Shown here: in pieces, positions 26,558-35,747 of the stretch
Position numbering within the stretch: the first letter of the stretch is position 1
How the letters are laid out: the number at the start of each line of letters is the position of its first letter
Assembly: GCF_003144315.1 (NCBI RefSeq)
Contig: NZ_MPDK01000012.1
Coordinates: forward strand, 1 to 64,000
Length of the DNA stretch: 64,000 bases
Direction of reading: 5' to 3'
Source: Sulfoacidibacillus thermotolerans
Lineage (GTDB): Bacteria; Bacillota; Bacilli; Alicyclobacillales; SLC66
Notes under the pieces: generated by a model
Told to the model about the DNA's origin: nothing
The model's input: only the letters and a program-made list of their open reading frames with translations
Databases searched by the model: none
Translations under genes and position numbers: made by a program

Positions 26558-26750
26558 ACCTTCACCCCTGTTTATTCTATTCGAGATTGCTTCAAAAGGT
26601 TCAATGAACTCATCGATTCACTGAGAATTACTCGAACATGCGATTAAATTTTTGAAAACGCTTGAATGATCCTTATATACTGATAGAATAAGAGCCATAA
26701 AGTTTCTGTATGCTACACGATATCTTGTACTATATAAAGGAGGTACGCGC

Positions 26751-28319
26751 GTGATTACTCCACTGACACCACTTGATTGGAAACGCCGGGCCACGAAATT
26801 ATATCCGAAAAAAATCGCCATCATTGATGGTCCTTTACGTTTTACCTACCAGGAGTTCAACGATCGGACTTGGAAATTGACAAATGCGTTGCATAAATTA
26901 GGATTGGGTACGAATGACCATATTGCTGTTATGTTGCCAAATATCCACCAAATGCTTGAGTGTTTTTACGGGATTGCGCAACTCGGTGCCGTCATGGTAC
27001 CTATTAATACGCGCTTAAATGCTGAAGAAATCGCATACATCCTCGAACACAGCGATGCAAAGGCGATGATTGCCGATCGTGAATATATGGATCTCATGAG
27101 TTCGATGAAGGACTCTGTACAAAACTTACAAATCATGATTGAAGTCGTGCACCATAGCTCACCAAATGTGACAGCCACGTCTGTAGATTACGAGTATGAA
27201 CAATTACTAGAAACTGCGACTGCTACCCCATTTTCTATCGAAATCGATGAAAACCAAGCACTCTCCATTAATTATACGAGCGGAACCACGTCTCGTCCCA
27301 AAGGAGTTATCTTGACGCATCGCAATAACTATATGAATGCCGCTGACGTCTTATTTCACATGCGTATCGTCCACGAAGATCAATATCTCCATATTTTACC
27401 TATGTTCCATGCAAATGGATGGGGGAGTGTTTGGGCATTCACCGCTGTAGGCGCAACGCATGTGTGTCTCCGCAAAGTGGATCCTGAACTCATCTTGCAA
27501 CTCTTTATGAACGAAGAGATCACGGTTGCCTTTGGCGCGCCAACAGTCATTAACATGCTCTTGCACGCGCCACAAATGAAAAATTATAAACCAAAACGAG
27601 CCATCCGTTTTGCCACTGCCGGCTCACCTCCACCTGCCGCAGTCATCGAAAAATCTCAACAACTGTTAAATATGGAGATTACGCATGTATATGGACTAAC
27701 GGAAGTCTCTCCGCTCATCAGTTATTGCGAATGGAAATCTTCATTTAATGATCTATCCCCAACTCAAATCGCTGAAATCAAGGCGCGACAAGGCGTGGAA
27801 ATGGTTCATAACGGAGAAACAAAGGTCGTGCTCCCAGATGGACAAGAGGTCTTATGGAACGGGAAACAAATTGGAGAAATTGTAACGCGAGGCAATGTTG
27901 TAATGGCTGGATATTACAAGCAACCAGAAGAAACTGCAAAAGCGATTCGTGATGGTTGGTTCTATACAGGAGATCTCGCCGTTGTTCACCCCGACGGATA
28001 TATTCAAATTGTCGATCGCGCAAAAGATGTGATTATTTCTGGTGGCGAAAACATTTCTTCTATTGAAGTAGAGGATATCCTGTATCAACACCCTGCAGTC
28101 ATGGAAGCAGGTGTCGTAGCCATTCCACACGAAAAGTGGGGAGAAGTTCCCAAAGCGTTTATCATTGTCAAGCCAGGTGAAACTGTAACTGCTGACGAAT
28201 TGAATGAATGGTGTCGCGAGCGCTTAGCACATTTTAAAACTCCTAAAGAGTATGAGTTCGTCACTTCTCTCCCGCGAACATCTACTGGAAAACTACAGAA
28301 ATTCAGATTGCGCGGCTAA
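26751..28319 (+). CDS. Acyl-CoA synthetase (AMP-forming), medium/long-chain AlkK-like
   Basis: 522 residues of the ANL superfamily. P-loop-like motif SINYTSGTTSRPKGV, then HVYGLTEVSP, TGDLAVVHPDGYIQIVDRAKD (A7/A8) and C-terminal PRTSTGKLQKF with the catalytic Lys. It adenylates a fatty acid and transfers it to CoA. The full length and the lack of fused domains fit AlkK-type or long-chain FadD-like enzymes; exact chain length cannot be told. GTG 26751 follows GGAGG. It is a single gene, divergent from the glycosyltransferase. Confidence 0.9.
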   Translation: MITPLTPLDWKRRATKLYPKKIAIIDGPLRFTYQEFNDRTWKLTNALHKLGLGTNDHIAVMLPNIHQMLECFYGIAQLGAVMVPINTRLNAEEIAYILEHSDAKAMIADREYMDLMSSMKDSVQNLQIMIEVVHHSSPNVTATSVDYEYEQLLETATATPFSIEIDENQALSINYTSGTTSRPKGVILTHRNNYMNAADVLFHMRIVHEDQYLHILPMFHANGWGSVWAFTAVGATHVCLRKVDPELILQLFMNEEITVAFGAPTVINMLLHAPQMKNYKPKRAIRFATAGSPPPAAVIEKSQQLLNMEITHVYGLTEVSPLISYCEWKSSFNDLSPTQIAEIKARQGVEMVHNGETKVVLPDGQEVLWNGKQIGEIVTRGNVVMAGYYKQPEETAKAIRDGWFYTGDLAVVHPDGYIQIVDRAKDVIISGGENISSIEVEDILYQHPAVMEAGVVAIPHEKWGEVPKAFIIVKPGETVTADELNEWCRERLAHFKTPKEYEFVTSLPRTSTGKLQKFRLRG

Positions 28320-28334
28320 TTTTTCCCTTATCGC

Positions 28335-28383
28335 CCTCTCACCGTGACCAGCAGCTAGTTTCTGCAGATTCACTGGTGAGAGG
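28335..28383. terminator. Hairpin after the acyl-CoA synthetase gene
   Basis: Perfect 9-bp arms CCTCTCACC / GGTGAGAGG with an additional GTGA/TCAC inner pairing. No long T-run on either strand, so function as a terminator is likely from position only. The convergent small membrane protein gene ends 34 bases away. Confidence 0.5.
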
Positions 28384-28416
28384 CGCGATTGAGAGGGATA
28401 AACTGAGACAAGGCAG

Positions 28417-28566
28417 TCATCTTCTTTCTTTGGTCGGCCACACGACCTCGTTTTCAGTTTCTTTTAAGTGTTGTCGCCAGTAATGAATCTCTGTCGACTT
28501 CGCATATAGACCAATTCCGTAAGCTAACGCAACCAACCCAACAATTCCCACCCATGAAAACATCAT
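28417..28566 (-). CDS. Small single-span membrane protein (49 aa), unrecognised
   Basis: A short gene: MMFSWVGIVGLVALAYGIGL forms one hydrophobic helix, followed by a polar tail YAKSTEIHYWRQHLKETENE and ending VVWPTKERR. ATG 28566 is preceded by AAGGGGGTG at suitable spacing and by a TTGACA-type promoter about 100 bases upstream. I do not recognise the family. The helix plus short charged cytoplasmic tail is common for small regulatory or assembly membrane proteins. Confidence 0.6.
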   Translation of the reverse strand: MMFSWVGIVGLVALAYGIGLYAKSTEIHYWRQHLKETENEVVWPTKERR

Positions 28567-28639
28567 GTACACACCCCCTTTTTTAATTTATTTAAATAAT
28601 CTGTAAAATTAGCTTGACGTAGATCTGGTTCTTGAGAAT

Positions 28640-28668
28640 AGTTAAACATAAAATTCGCTTATTGTCAA
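28640..28668 (-). promoter_or_regulatory. Sigma-A-like promoter for the 49-aa membrane protein
   Basis: Minus strand TTGACA, 17-base spacer, TTAACT. Leader of about 65 bases to ATG 28566. Apart from this and the plus-strand promoter below, the gap 28567-28929 holds only a short dyad, ATACTCTCTGCAGAGTAT at 28805-28822. Confidence 0.55.
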
Positions 28669-28856
28669 CTCTTTATGTAATGTAATCTAACATAAGGGCG
28701 AACACTTTCATGAATCCCTTGCGACAAACCATGAATTTAACAAGAATTACTCTTTACCAACCCGATTGTGTTAGGTATTATTACAAAAGGACGAGTGTTG
28801 TACGATACTCTCTGCAGAGTATTTCGCACTTTCTTCGTCCCCCATCTAATGAATTC

Positions 28857-28885
28857 TTGTTAGAAAGCCATCAATATGTTGTAAT
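28857..28885 (+). promoter_or_regulatory. Sigma-A-like promoter for the zinc-ribbon protein
   Basis: TTGTTA, 17-base spacer, TGTAAT, about 38 bases before ATG 28930. The dyad at 28805-28822 lies about 35 bases upstream and could bind a regulator. Confidence 0.5.
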
Positions 28886-28929
28886 AAAGAAGCATCCTCC
28901 ACTCTTATCCAAAGAAAGAAGGCGGCATC

Positions 28930-29112
28930 ATGTTGTGTCCACATTGCGGAGCTAAGGGCCATCTCGAACAAACCGCTTTTACCCCTGAATACGAGCTTTT
29001 TTACTGCACAGTCTGCAAGATTGAGTATATTGCATACGCATCTGGAAATGGTGAGTTTAACGAACCCGTACCCTTATCTAAACCTAAAACCACCGATGCC
29101 AAAGCCGAATAA
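28930..29112 (+). CDS. Small zinc-ribbon protein (60 aa)
   Basis: MLCPHCGAKGHLEQ with a second pair CTVCKIEY 20 residues later gives a CxxC...CxxC zinc ribbon in the first 35 residues, followed by a low-complexity acidic/proline tail (NGEFNEPVPLSKPKTTDAKAE). AAGAAGG precedes the ATG. No known partner domain, so function is unknown; it may bind a protein or nucleic acid. Confidence 0.6.
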   Translation: MLCPHCGAKGHLEQTAFTPEYELFYCTVCKIEYIAYASGNGEFNEPVPLSKPKTTDAKAE

Positions 29113-29164
29113 GATTCGCGTAAGGAGCAAGGCACACGGAGTGATTCGCATTTATTCTTCGCAT

Positions 29165-29193
29165 ATGGGCAGATCAATACCTGATCTGCCCAT
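29165..29193. terminator. Hairpin between convergent genes
   Basis: TGGGCAGATCA / TGATCTGCCCA, 11-bp arms with a short loop, between the zinc-ribbon gene and the cyclase-family gene. No strong T-run; probably bidirectional. Confidence 0.55.
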
Positions 29194-29196
29194 TCT

Positions 29197-29952
29197 CTAT
29201 GGAAAGATGGCAACTGGCCGTACCCATGCGCCAGAAGCATTTTCAATCAAGATAGGAAAAGCAGCCACTTTAAAACCGAACGGCTGTGGCAATAAATCGA
29301 GATTGGCCAATTTTTCGATTTGTAGATATTCTATTTCTGTGCCTAAAAAATGCGCCTCCCACAATACGCTTGCATCCCCTGTTGCACGATATTGCTCCAC
29401 TTGCAGATTGAGCGGAATATCCCAGCCCCATCCGTCTGTCCCTGTAACACGGATGCCCCGTTCCAAAAGATAGCGAGTTGCAGATGCACTCATTCCAGCA
29501 TGTGCAGTAAAGTAACTGGGATCATAAAATTTTTTGTCTGCATCTGTCCGAATTAAAACGATATCCAATGGTTTTAACGTATAATCAATGCGCTTGAGAG
29601 CTGCTTCGACATCCTCGATCTCGATGCTAGTCCCAGGTTTTTTCTCGCTAAAATCAAGCAAAACACCGTCCCCATAGCACCATTCGAGGGGAATCTGATC
29701 GATCGTGCGAGCCGGTTTGCCTTCGGAAATGGGTCCATAATGATAGGGCGCATCCATGTGCGTGCCGTTGTGTGTACTAAGTGTGACCGTTTCGACAGCC
29801 CATGCTCTTCCATTAGGAAATGCGTCGATTGGAACACCGAGCGATTCAGCCGCCTGACGAGCTCCTTCTTCGTGTGCATGATATACAATGCGTGGTGGAA
29901 AAGGTTCAGCCGCACGATTGCTAATCGGAACACTTAAATCAAACATTCTCAT
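29197..29952 (-). CDS. Cyclase family hydrolase (kynurenine formamidase-like)
   Basis: 251 residues. The metal-binding motif STHNGTHMDAPYHY (HxGTHxDxPxH) near residue 60 defines the cyclase/KynB family, with a further conserved TDGWGWDIP and a His at EAHF. Members are metal-dependent hydrolases of amides, isatin or related rings. No tryptophan-degradation neighbours occur, so KynB itself is not supported. ATG 29952 lies just after the stop of the GAF-GGDEF gene (TAA 29957-29955), so the two are probably co-transcribed. Confidence 0.82.
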   Translation of the reverse strand: MRMFDLSVPISNRAAEPFPPRIVYHAHEEGARQAAESLGVPIDAFPNGRAWAVETVTLSTHNGTHMDAPYHYGPISEGKPARTIDQIPLEWCYGDGVLLDFSEKKPGTSIEIEDVEAALKRIDYTLKPLDIVLIRTDADKKFYDPSYFTAHAGMSASATRYLLERGIRVTGTDGWGWDIPLNLQVEQYRATGDASVLWEAHFLGTEIEYLQIEKLANLDLLPQPFGFKVAAFPILIENASGAWVRPVAIFP

Positions 29953-29954
29953 CT

Positions 29955-30941
29955 TTAGGACCGCCCCTCTTTATCCAGCTTCCCCATTCGCTTTTGTCTA
30001 TACATCCGTTTATCTGCAATAGAAATCAGCTGATCGAGATTCCAATTTGACTCTTGCGCGCTCGCATAGCCAAGAGAAAATCCCGCGCGAAATGACATCT
30101 CCCCTAAACTGCTCAAATCCAGTTGAGAAATCAAACGTTGCAACACATTTTCTACTTCTGTCAATTGGTCAGATGCATAGTAAATTGCAAATTCATCGCC
30201 GCCGAGTCGGTAAACTTTATGTTCGATTCCAAGCAAACGCTGCAGTTCGTTTGATACCTTTTGCAATACAAAATCACCTGCTAAATGGCCATAGTTATCA
30301 TTAATTGATTTAAAATCATCAAAATCGAATATGGCGAGGCAAAACGGATCTTTCGCAGATAAATGAGTTTCCATATCTAACATGAACGCGCGTCGATTGC
30401 CTACACCAGTAAGTTCATCGGTATATAGCAAGCGCTGATGTTCTTCAAGATAATAAAGACGTTGTATCCCCATAAAAATCAATTGCGCTACAGCCACAAG
30501 AATTCTTTCAATTGTTTCATCCCACGGTTGTGTTTGGGCATTGCGATGCATTGTAATCAGTCCAAGCTCACTCTTCGTTCGTCCTACAAACGGAATCAAA
30601 GCAACAGAAACTGAACCTGTTTCGACAAACGCCTTAAGCGCACCTTCGTGATGTATATAGTCATGAATAAATAATGGTTGTGTAAGTTTTAATAAATGGT
30701 GCAACTCTTCCTTCTTGCTAAGAAAATAATCTTCGATCCACTCTGCTGTAAAATCTTCGTCTCCTGCATAGGCGATGATTCGCGGAGAACCCGTATACGT
30801 GTCAACGAAGATGACCCGATGCAATCCTAATATCTCTCTTAACTTTGCCGCGGTCGCAGTCGCAGCTTCTTTCACTGTCTCCGCCTCAAAGAGTAAACGG
30901 GCAATTTGCTCAAATAAAAAACCGTCGCTAAAGTTTGTCAT
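29955..30941 (-). CDS. GAF-GGDEF diguanylate cyclase
   Basis: About 328 residues from ATG 30941 (MTNFSDGFLFEQIARLL), which follows AAGGGG; the longest frame begins nine codons earlier without a ribosome site. Residues 10-160 form a GAF domain (LREILGLHRVIFVDTYTGSP, ALIPFVGRTKSELGLITMH). The GGDEF domain follows: TDELTGVGNRRAF, IFDFDDFKSINDNYGHLAGD, YRLGGDEFAIY. No RxxD I-site precedes GGDEF, unlike the membrane cyclase at 23-24 kb, so it is probably not feedback-inhibited. Cytoplasmic. Confidence 0.9.
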   Translation of the reverse strand: MTNFSDGFLFEQIARLLFEAETVKEAATATAAKLREILGLHRVIFVDTYTGSPRIIAYAGDEDFTAEWIEDYFLSKKEELHHLLKLTQPLFIHDYIHHEGALKAFVETGSVSVALIPFVGRTKSELGLITMHRNAQTQPWDETIERILVAVAQLIFMGIQRLYYLEEHQRLLYTDELTGVGNRRAFMLDMETHLSAKDPFCLAIFDFDDFKSINDNYGHLAGDFVLQKVSNELQRLLGIEHKVYRLGGDEFAIYYASDQLTEVENVLQRLISQLDLSSLGEMSFRAGFSLGYASAQESNWNLDQLISIADKRMYRQKRMGKLDKEGRS

Positions 30942-30979
30942 GTATTGACCCCTTGTCAAATCACTCATTCTCGAAGCAA

Positions 30980-31393
30980 CTAGATGTAATACATATAATT
31001 CCCACTGCCTCTTTCATGCATTTCTACAAGATCTTGAAGGGTCATCACATTCATGACAGACAGTAAACTGTCCTCCATGCGGCGCCAAAGTTGAGCCAGG
31101 CCATCGTCTATCTCATCATCTACTAAAGAGAGGGGACCTTCTAATGTTAAAATGATGTCTGCAACCGTAATTTCAGCTGGGGATCGACCCAACATATAGC
31201 CACCATAAGCCCCACGTATACTGCGGACAAGACCAGCATTACGTAACGCTGCGATCAATTGTTCCAGATAGTGATCGGATAATCCCTGTCGCTCAGCAAT
31301 CGATTTTAGAGCGATCGGGGTTCCAGATGATGCATGAAGTGCCAAATCGATCATCAACATCAGCCCATAGCGACCTTTGGTCGATATTTTCAT
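30980..31393 (-). CDS. cymR: Rrf2 family repressor CymR (cysteine metabolism)
   Basis: 137 residues from ATG 31393, which follows GGGGAG; the longest frame adds 30 residues with no homology. MKISTKGRYGLMLMIDLALH, LSDHYLEQLIAALRNAGLVRSIRGAYGGYMLG and the terminal NYMYYI match Bacillus CymR closely. No cysteines occur in the region where IscR-type proteins bind an Fe-S cluster, which supports CymR rather than IscR. CymR with CysK represses cysteine and sulfur uptake genes. In Bacillus it neighbours iscS and trmU; here it stands alone. Confidence 0.9.
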   Translation of the reverse strand: MKISTKGRYGLMLMIDLALHASSGTPIALKSIAERQGLSDHYLEQLIAALRNAGLVRSIRGAYGGYMLGRSPAEITVADIILTLEGPLSLVDDEIDDGLAQLWRRMEDSLLSVMNVMTLQDLVEMHERGSGNYMYYI

Positions 31394-31516
31394 TACAGCG
31401 TCTCCCCATATCTTGATGTCCAATGTGATTGAGCTTTCACAGATTGCTACATCAAGTATACGGTTCATAAGCACACGCCTCAAGTAGAGACTGCGAATTC
31501 AACCTCTGTTTTTCGA

Positions 31517-31560
31517 AAGAGTCCGTACGACGTGTAAAATCACTGATCATACGGACTCTT
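31517..31560 (-). terminator. Terminator of the secreted-protein gene
   Basis: Perfect 11-bp arms AAGAGTCCGTA / TACGGACTCTT around a 22-base loop, 23 bases after the stop codon at 31584. Confidence 0.7.
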
Positions 31561-31583
31561 ACTAGAATTCCAGCAGAATAACC

Positions 31584-32249
31584 TTAAGAAACTATTGTAG
31601 TTTCTGGTAGAGTAGTCCCGCTGTTTTCAAGCGTAATCATTTCTCGCGTATAATGAATGGCTGATTGCTGCAAGCGTAAAATGTCATTTTGTAGACCACC
31701 ATAACCTGAATCATAGGGATGCGTAACCCAATATTGAACCCCATGATCTTTCTTCGGTGCGGCAATCTGTCGATCAATGCGTTCAAGTTGCCCCGAAAGT
31801 CGTGCGTGATCCTCAAGCGCTGTGTGCAATAAACCTTTTCTATGAGGATGATGGTCATAAGAAATGACCAGTTTCCATACAGCATTTAGCTTTTGTAAAA
31901 TCTCTATGCGCTCAGACGTTAATTGTTTCATTTGCAAACTGGCTTCACTAGAAGTCTCTGGTGCGTGTGGGATCGATGAAATCCCGCTTTGTAAGGCTTG
32001 CCAAGAAGCATAAAGAGCAGTCACCTGTGTATTAATGAGAGTAACCGTCGAAAATAATGCTTCAATTGTTGCATTTGTCACCGAGGAAGCCTGCGCTTTT
32101 TGCAACAAAGACTGCTCCATAGTTGCTTTTTCTTGGTACTGACTAACAAATGAATTTGTTGCAGCAAAAGCTGGCACTCCGCCTGCCAATGGAATGGCTA
32201 AGATTGCGACTGTCACTGTACTTGTCTTAAAGAATGAAATTCTGTTCAA
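31584..32249 (-). CDS. Secreted helical protein, unrecognised
   Basis: 221 residues starting at TTG 32249 behind AAGGGGG. Signal peptide MNRISFFKTSTVTVAILAIP ending at AFA-A. The mature part is almost entirely helical and Gln/Leu/Ser-rich (EKATMEQSLLQKAQASSVTN; HALEDHARLSGQLERIDRQI), suggesting coiled-coil or helical-bundle packing. No cysteines, no catalytic motif, no anchor. Likely exported and possibly cell-wall or matrix associated; function unknown. Confidence 0.7.
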   Translation of the reverse strand: MNRISFFKTSTVTVAILAIPLAGGVPAFAATNSFVSQYQEKATMEQSLLQKAQASSVTNATIEALFSTVTLINTQVTALYASWQALQSGISSIPHAPETSSEASLQMKQLTSERIEILQKLNAVWKLVISYDHHPHRKGLLHTALEDHARLSGQLERIDRQIAAPKKDHGVQYWVTHPYDSGYGGLQNDILRLQQSAIHYTREMITLENSGTTLPETTIVS

Positions 32250-32346
32250 GGTCAGTCCCCCTTATCTCTGAATGACCTTGATTCTATCTTGTATTTATTT
32301 AATTTCGCTTTAATTCTTCTACTATTTTCCTTGTAGTTTAAAAATT

Positions 32347-35286
32347 TCATTCGGCAAAAGAGCCTTCTACTTGAAATTGTGACATCAGTTCGTTCAAGTG
32401 GAGTGCCTGCTGACTTGATTGCTGTGTATTAGAAGAGATGATTTCCATCGCGGCATTCATTTCAGTCGTCAACGCAGCCACACTTTGCGCGCTATTCGCT
32501 GTCTTCTCAACCATTTCAGCAACGGTCGCCATCAAGTTTACAATGTCATTTGAGTTTTTCACTTCTTCCTGTGTGATTTGATCCATCCCTTCGACTTCTT
32601 CGTTTGTCTGTTCTACAGCAGACAAAATATTTTCAAGTGCTTGTCCAGATTGAACGGCCATATCGACTCCCATTGTGACAGCCGTTTGACTCTCTTTAGT
32701 CGCAATGACACTGGCATTTGAAATCGTAAGAATGTGCGAAAGAATATTCCCTACACGTGCCGATTCAACACGCGTCTGCTCTGCCAATTTTCTCACTTCA
32801 GCAGCAACAACTGCAAAACCCTTCCCTTGCTCACCTGCTCGCGCAGCTTCAATCGATGCATTTAACGCCAGTAAATTGGTTTGCTCCGCGATATCACTAA
32901 TCGTGCTAGCAATTTGGTCAATTTGTTTTGAGTACTCTTGTAATTCCATCATGCTTTTTTCCGTTTGCGTCGTTTTCTGTTGAATCTCTCGTATATTCGC
33001 AATGGTTTGATCGACCTTATCTTTTCCTAAAAGCGCAACGTCACGAGTGCGATTAGAAATGGATCTTGCAGAGTCTGCTTTTTCTTGCGCCTTTTCAATC
33101 AGAGCAGATAATTGCAAAAGCGCTTGTGAAATCTGGTGCACGGTTTGAATACCCTGTGCAGAGATGTTTGTAAGCCCATGCGTTTGCTGTGCAATATCCG
33201 CAATTGACGCTGCTGTCTCTTCCGTAGATGCAGCTGTCTCCTGTGATGCAGCTGTTAACTGATGCGAACTTTTATGAAGTCCAAGCAACAACAATCGTAG
33301 ATTCTCAACCATCAAATTGGTTGAGGTCATGAGCAGCCCGATCTCATCACCTGTTTTAGAGGGGAGAGCGTTTATGCGTAGATCTCCCTGTGCAATTTGC
33401 GTCAAATGGTTGGCAATCAGGCGAATGGGCCGTAAAACACGCCGCAAATAGTAAATTAACCCTATACTAAATAGAATAATACTCGAATAAGTAACAACAC
33501 TAACAGTTCTTAGTTGGAGAATAAGTCCCAACGCATTTTGCCTCGAAAAATGAGAGTTTGTTGCAAGGTAGTGCATCAAGGAACTCGTTTGCATGAAAAC
33601 AATCGCAGCCAGCAGAATAACAATTGCGATGAGTACAACAAATACACTTGTCAGCTTAGAGGATAACGTATTGTCCAATTGTCTAGATTCATGTTCATAG
33701 GCACTTTGCTCAAGCGCCGTAATTGCTTCCCCCACCTCGTGTGTACGATACCCACTCGCTACACCCCAATAGTAAAAACCGAGTGAGACTACCGTCACTA
33801 CCACGAGATCCCAAGGATAGGGAATATAATTTTTAAATTCCCCCAATTTTGTCGACCCAACATACGTGAGGAGAAGCATAGTAAATAGATACATAATGAG
33901 CCAAACACCGCTTTTAAACGCTTGACGATCTGGACGTTTTATCTGTTGTGGAAGGACAACTGAAAAGAGCAAATACAACATCACACCGACAAGAATAGAG
34001 ACCATAAGTTTCCAATCTGTATTCCAACCAGTCCAATAAATAATCATCGAACCAATGACAAATGCAATAGGTGCAATGACCGAATACCCCTTTAAAGAAA
34101 AAGGTCGTTTCGCTTCTGATGCTGTTCTCCTTAAGACCGCCAACGAAACCGGTCCGATGATATAGGTAAAGACAGTAGCCGAAGAAACCAAGCCAACTAA
34201 ATTCTGCCAAGAAGGAAAAGGCAACAGAAAAATAAGTCCTAGGAGAAAGGCCACAAAAAGCGAAAAATTAGGTATTCCAGTTTTGGGGCTCACTCTTGCT
34301 AACACCGGAGGAAAATACCCATTTTTAGTAAGCGCATACAGAACGCGAGAGGTCGATGCAATATATACATTTCCAGTTCCTGCAGGAGATAGTACCGCGT
34401 CAGCATATAAAAGCATAGACAGCCACCCGAGATTTAGACTCGCCGCTAGTTCAGCAAAAGGCGCATTATAAGATACGTTTGCCCAACCGTGCGAGAGCGA
34501 AGAAGGCTCAATTCCTGCAACAAATACGACTTCTAAGAGTACGTAGAGAAAAATCCCAACGAGAATCGATAAGAACAAGGCAATGGGGATATCTCGCTGT
34601 GGATTACGGGCTTCTCCCGAAAAATCAACAGCCTGACGAAATCCTAAATACGCAAAAATGACACCAGAAGTTGCGACAGCTACCAAGATACCAGAAGATC
34701 CATTGGGAGCAAATCCCCCTGCTTGCGTCATATTGCTCCAATGCAAACCAGAGAATACAAATGCAAGAATCGTTATCACTGGCATAACGAGTTTAATGAT
34801 TGTGACCATTGTGTTTACTCGCGCAAAATAACGAACACCAAAGTAATTAATTAAGAAAAAAATTAACATTAACCCCGCTGCAGCAAGGAGACCAAATCCT
34901 GTGAGTAAATTCGTCTTTGCATTCCAAAGACCGTGAATCCAGAAAGACGCATATTGCATAACCCCCTCAGCTTCAACTGCTGGGACCGCTGCATAAGCAA
35001 TCCACGCAGCCCACCCCATAATAAATCCAGTAATATGACCATGACTATAATGAGGATAGCGCGCGATGGACCCTGATTCAGGCAACATGCCTCCTAATTC
35101 AGCAAATACAAAGCCAATTAAGAGAACGGCAATTCCGCCTATAATCCAAGATATAATCGATGCCGGACCTGCATCCTGCGCTGCATATAAGGAACCAAAG
35201 AGCCAACCTGATCCGATTATGCCTCCCACAGAAGCCATCGTAAGGTCTAATAAAGATAAATCTTTTTTAAAACTCGATTGCTTCAT
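32347..35286 (-). CDS. Amino acid permease fused to a methyl-accepting chemotaxis receptor
   Basis: 979 residues in one open frame. Residues 1-500 are a complete APC-superfamily transporter with about 12 spans ([55 protein letters not shown]). By eye this is very like Bacillus YveA, an aspartate-proton symporter, through its last helix ([11 protein letters not shown]). A linker leads to two more spans (about 545-563, 594-613) with only about 30 residues between them, then HAMP (613-669) and a full chemoreceptor signalling domain. That domain includes methylation-type [13 protein letters not shown] and the CheA/CheW tip [20 protein letters not shown] at about 798-817. No separate ligand-binding domain is present, so the transporter itself is presumably the sensor. 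ATG 35286 follows GGAGG. Confidence 0.93.
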   Translation of the reverse strand: MKQSSFKKDLSLLDLTMASVGGIIGSGWLFGSLYAAQDAGPASIISWIIGGIAVLLIGFVFAELGGMLPESGSIARYPHYSHGHITGFIMGWAAWIAYAAVPAVEAEGVMQYASFWIHGLWNAKTNLLTGFGLLAAAGLMLIFFLINYFGVRYFARVNTMVTIIKLVMPVITILAFVFSGLHWSNMTQAGGFAPNGSSGILVAVATSGVIFAYLGFRQAVDFSGEARNPQRDIPIALFLSILVGIFLYVLLEVVFVAGIEPSSLSHGWANVSYNAPFAELAASLNLGWLSMLLYADAVLSPAGTGNVYIASTSRVLYALTKNGYFPPVLARVSPKTGIPNFSLFVAFLLGLIFLLPFPSWQNLVGLVSSATVFTYIIGPVSLAVLRRTASEAKRPFSLKGYSVIAPIAFVIGSMIIYWTGWNTDWKLMVSILVGVMLYLLFSVVLPQQIKRPDRQAFKSGVWLIMYLFTMLLLTYVGSTKLGEFKNYIPYPWDLVVVTVVSLGFYYWGVASGYRTHEVGEAITALEQSAYEHESRQLDNTLSSKLTSVFVVLIAIVILLAAIVFMQTSSLMHYLATNSHFSRQNALGLILQLRTVSVVTYSSIILFSIGLIYYLRRVLRPIRLIANHLTQIAQGDLRINALPSKTGDEIGLLMTSTNLMVENLRLLLLGLHKSSHQLTAASQETAASTEETAASIADIAQQTHGLTNISAQGIQTVHQISQALLQLSALIEKAQEKADSARSISNRTRDVALLGKDKVDQTIANIREIQQKTTQTEKSMMELQEYSKQIDQIASTISDIAEQTNLLALNASIEAARAGEQGKGFAVVAAEVRKLAEQTRVESARVGNILSHILTISNASVIATKESQTAVTMGVDMAVQSGQALENILSAVEQTNEEVEGMDQITQEEVKNSNDIVNLMATVAEMVEKTANSAQSVAALTTEMNAAMEIISSNTQQSSQQALHLNELMSQFQVEGSFAE

Positions 35287-35600
35287 AGAAATTCCTCCAA
35301 CTTATCTAAAAATATGGAACGCATTTATGAATGCCATTAAGTATTACGAGGAGTTTATGTACATAGACAACGTTCCTATTTCCACCCCCATCTATATGTA
35401 AAAGAAAAGTCACCTACCTTTCAATAATAAACTAAGCAATTTCTGAATATTGATAATTAGATTACATTATATCATAAGTTTAACTTTTATAACATCAGGA
35501 ATACTTTTAAAACAACTGTAAATCAGAATCTCGCAGCAAGTGTAGCTAGCTATCATCCGCAAAATAAAAATCGAGAAAAGGATGAGACCCTTCGTTCCCT

Positions 35601-35629
35601 TTGCCTGTCTTTAGTGAACGTTGTATGCT
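35601..35629 (+). promoter_or_regulatory. Sigma-A-like promoter of cgoX
   Basis: TTGCCT, 17-base spacer, TATGCT, about 115 bases before ATG 35748. The rest of the 460-base gap (35287-35747) is A/T-rich and shows no gene, repeat or riboswitch I could identify. Confidence 0.55.
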
Positions 35630-35747
35630 AATAGGACAATTCCCTTAGCACCGCCGATCGACAACTATGAAAGCACCCGCCCTTTTCATAAAACAACGGG
35701 TACCAGCACGCGTTTTGTACTCGAGCAAACGAAATGAGGTAAAAACC

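Noticed and set aside
28710-28955. An 81-codon plus-strand frame before the zinc-ribbon gene
   Set aside because: No ribosome site, unusual composition, crosses a promoter and a dyad, and overlaps the start of the real small gene in another frame.
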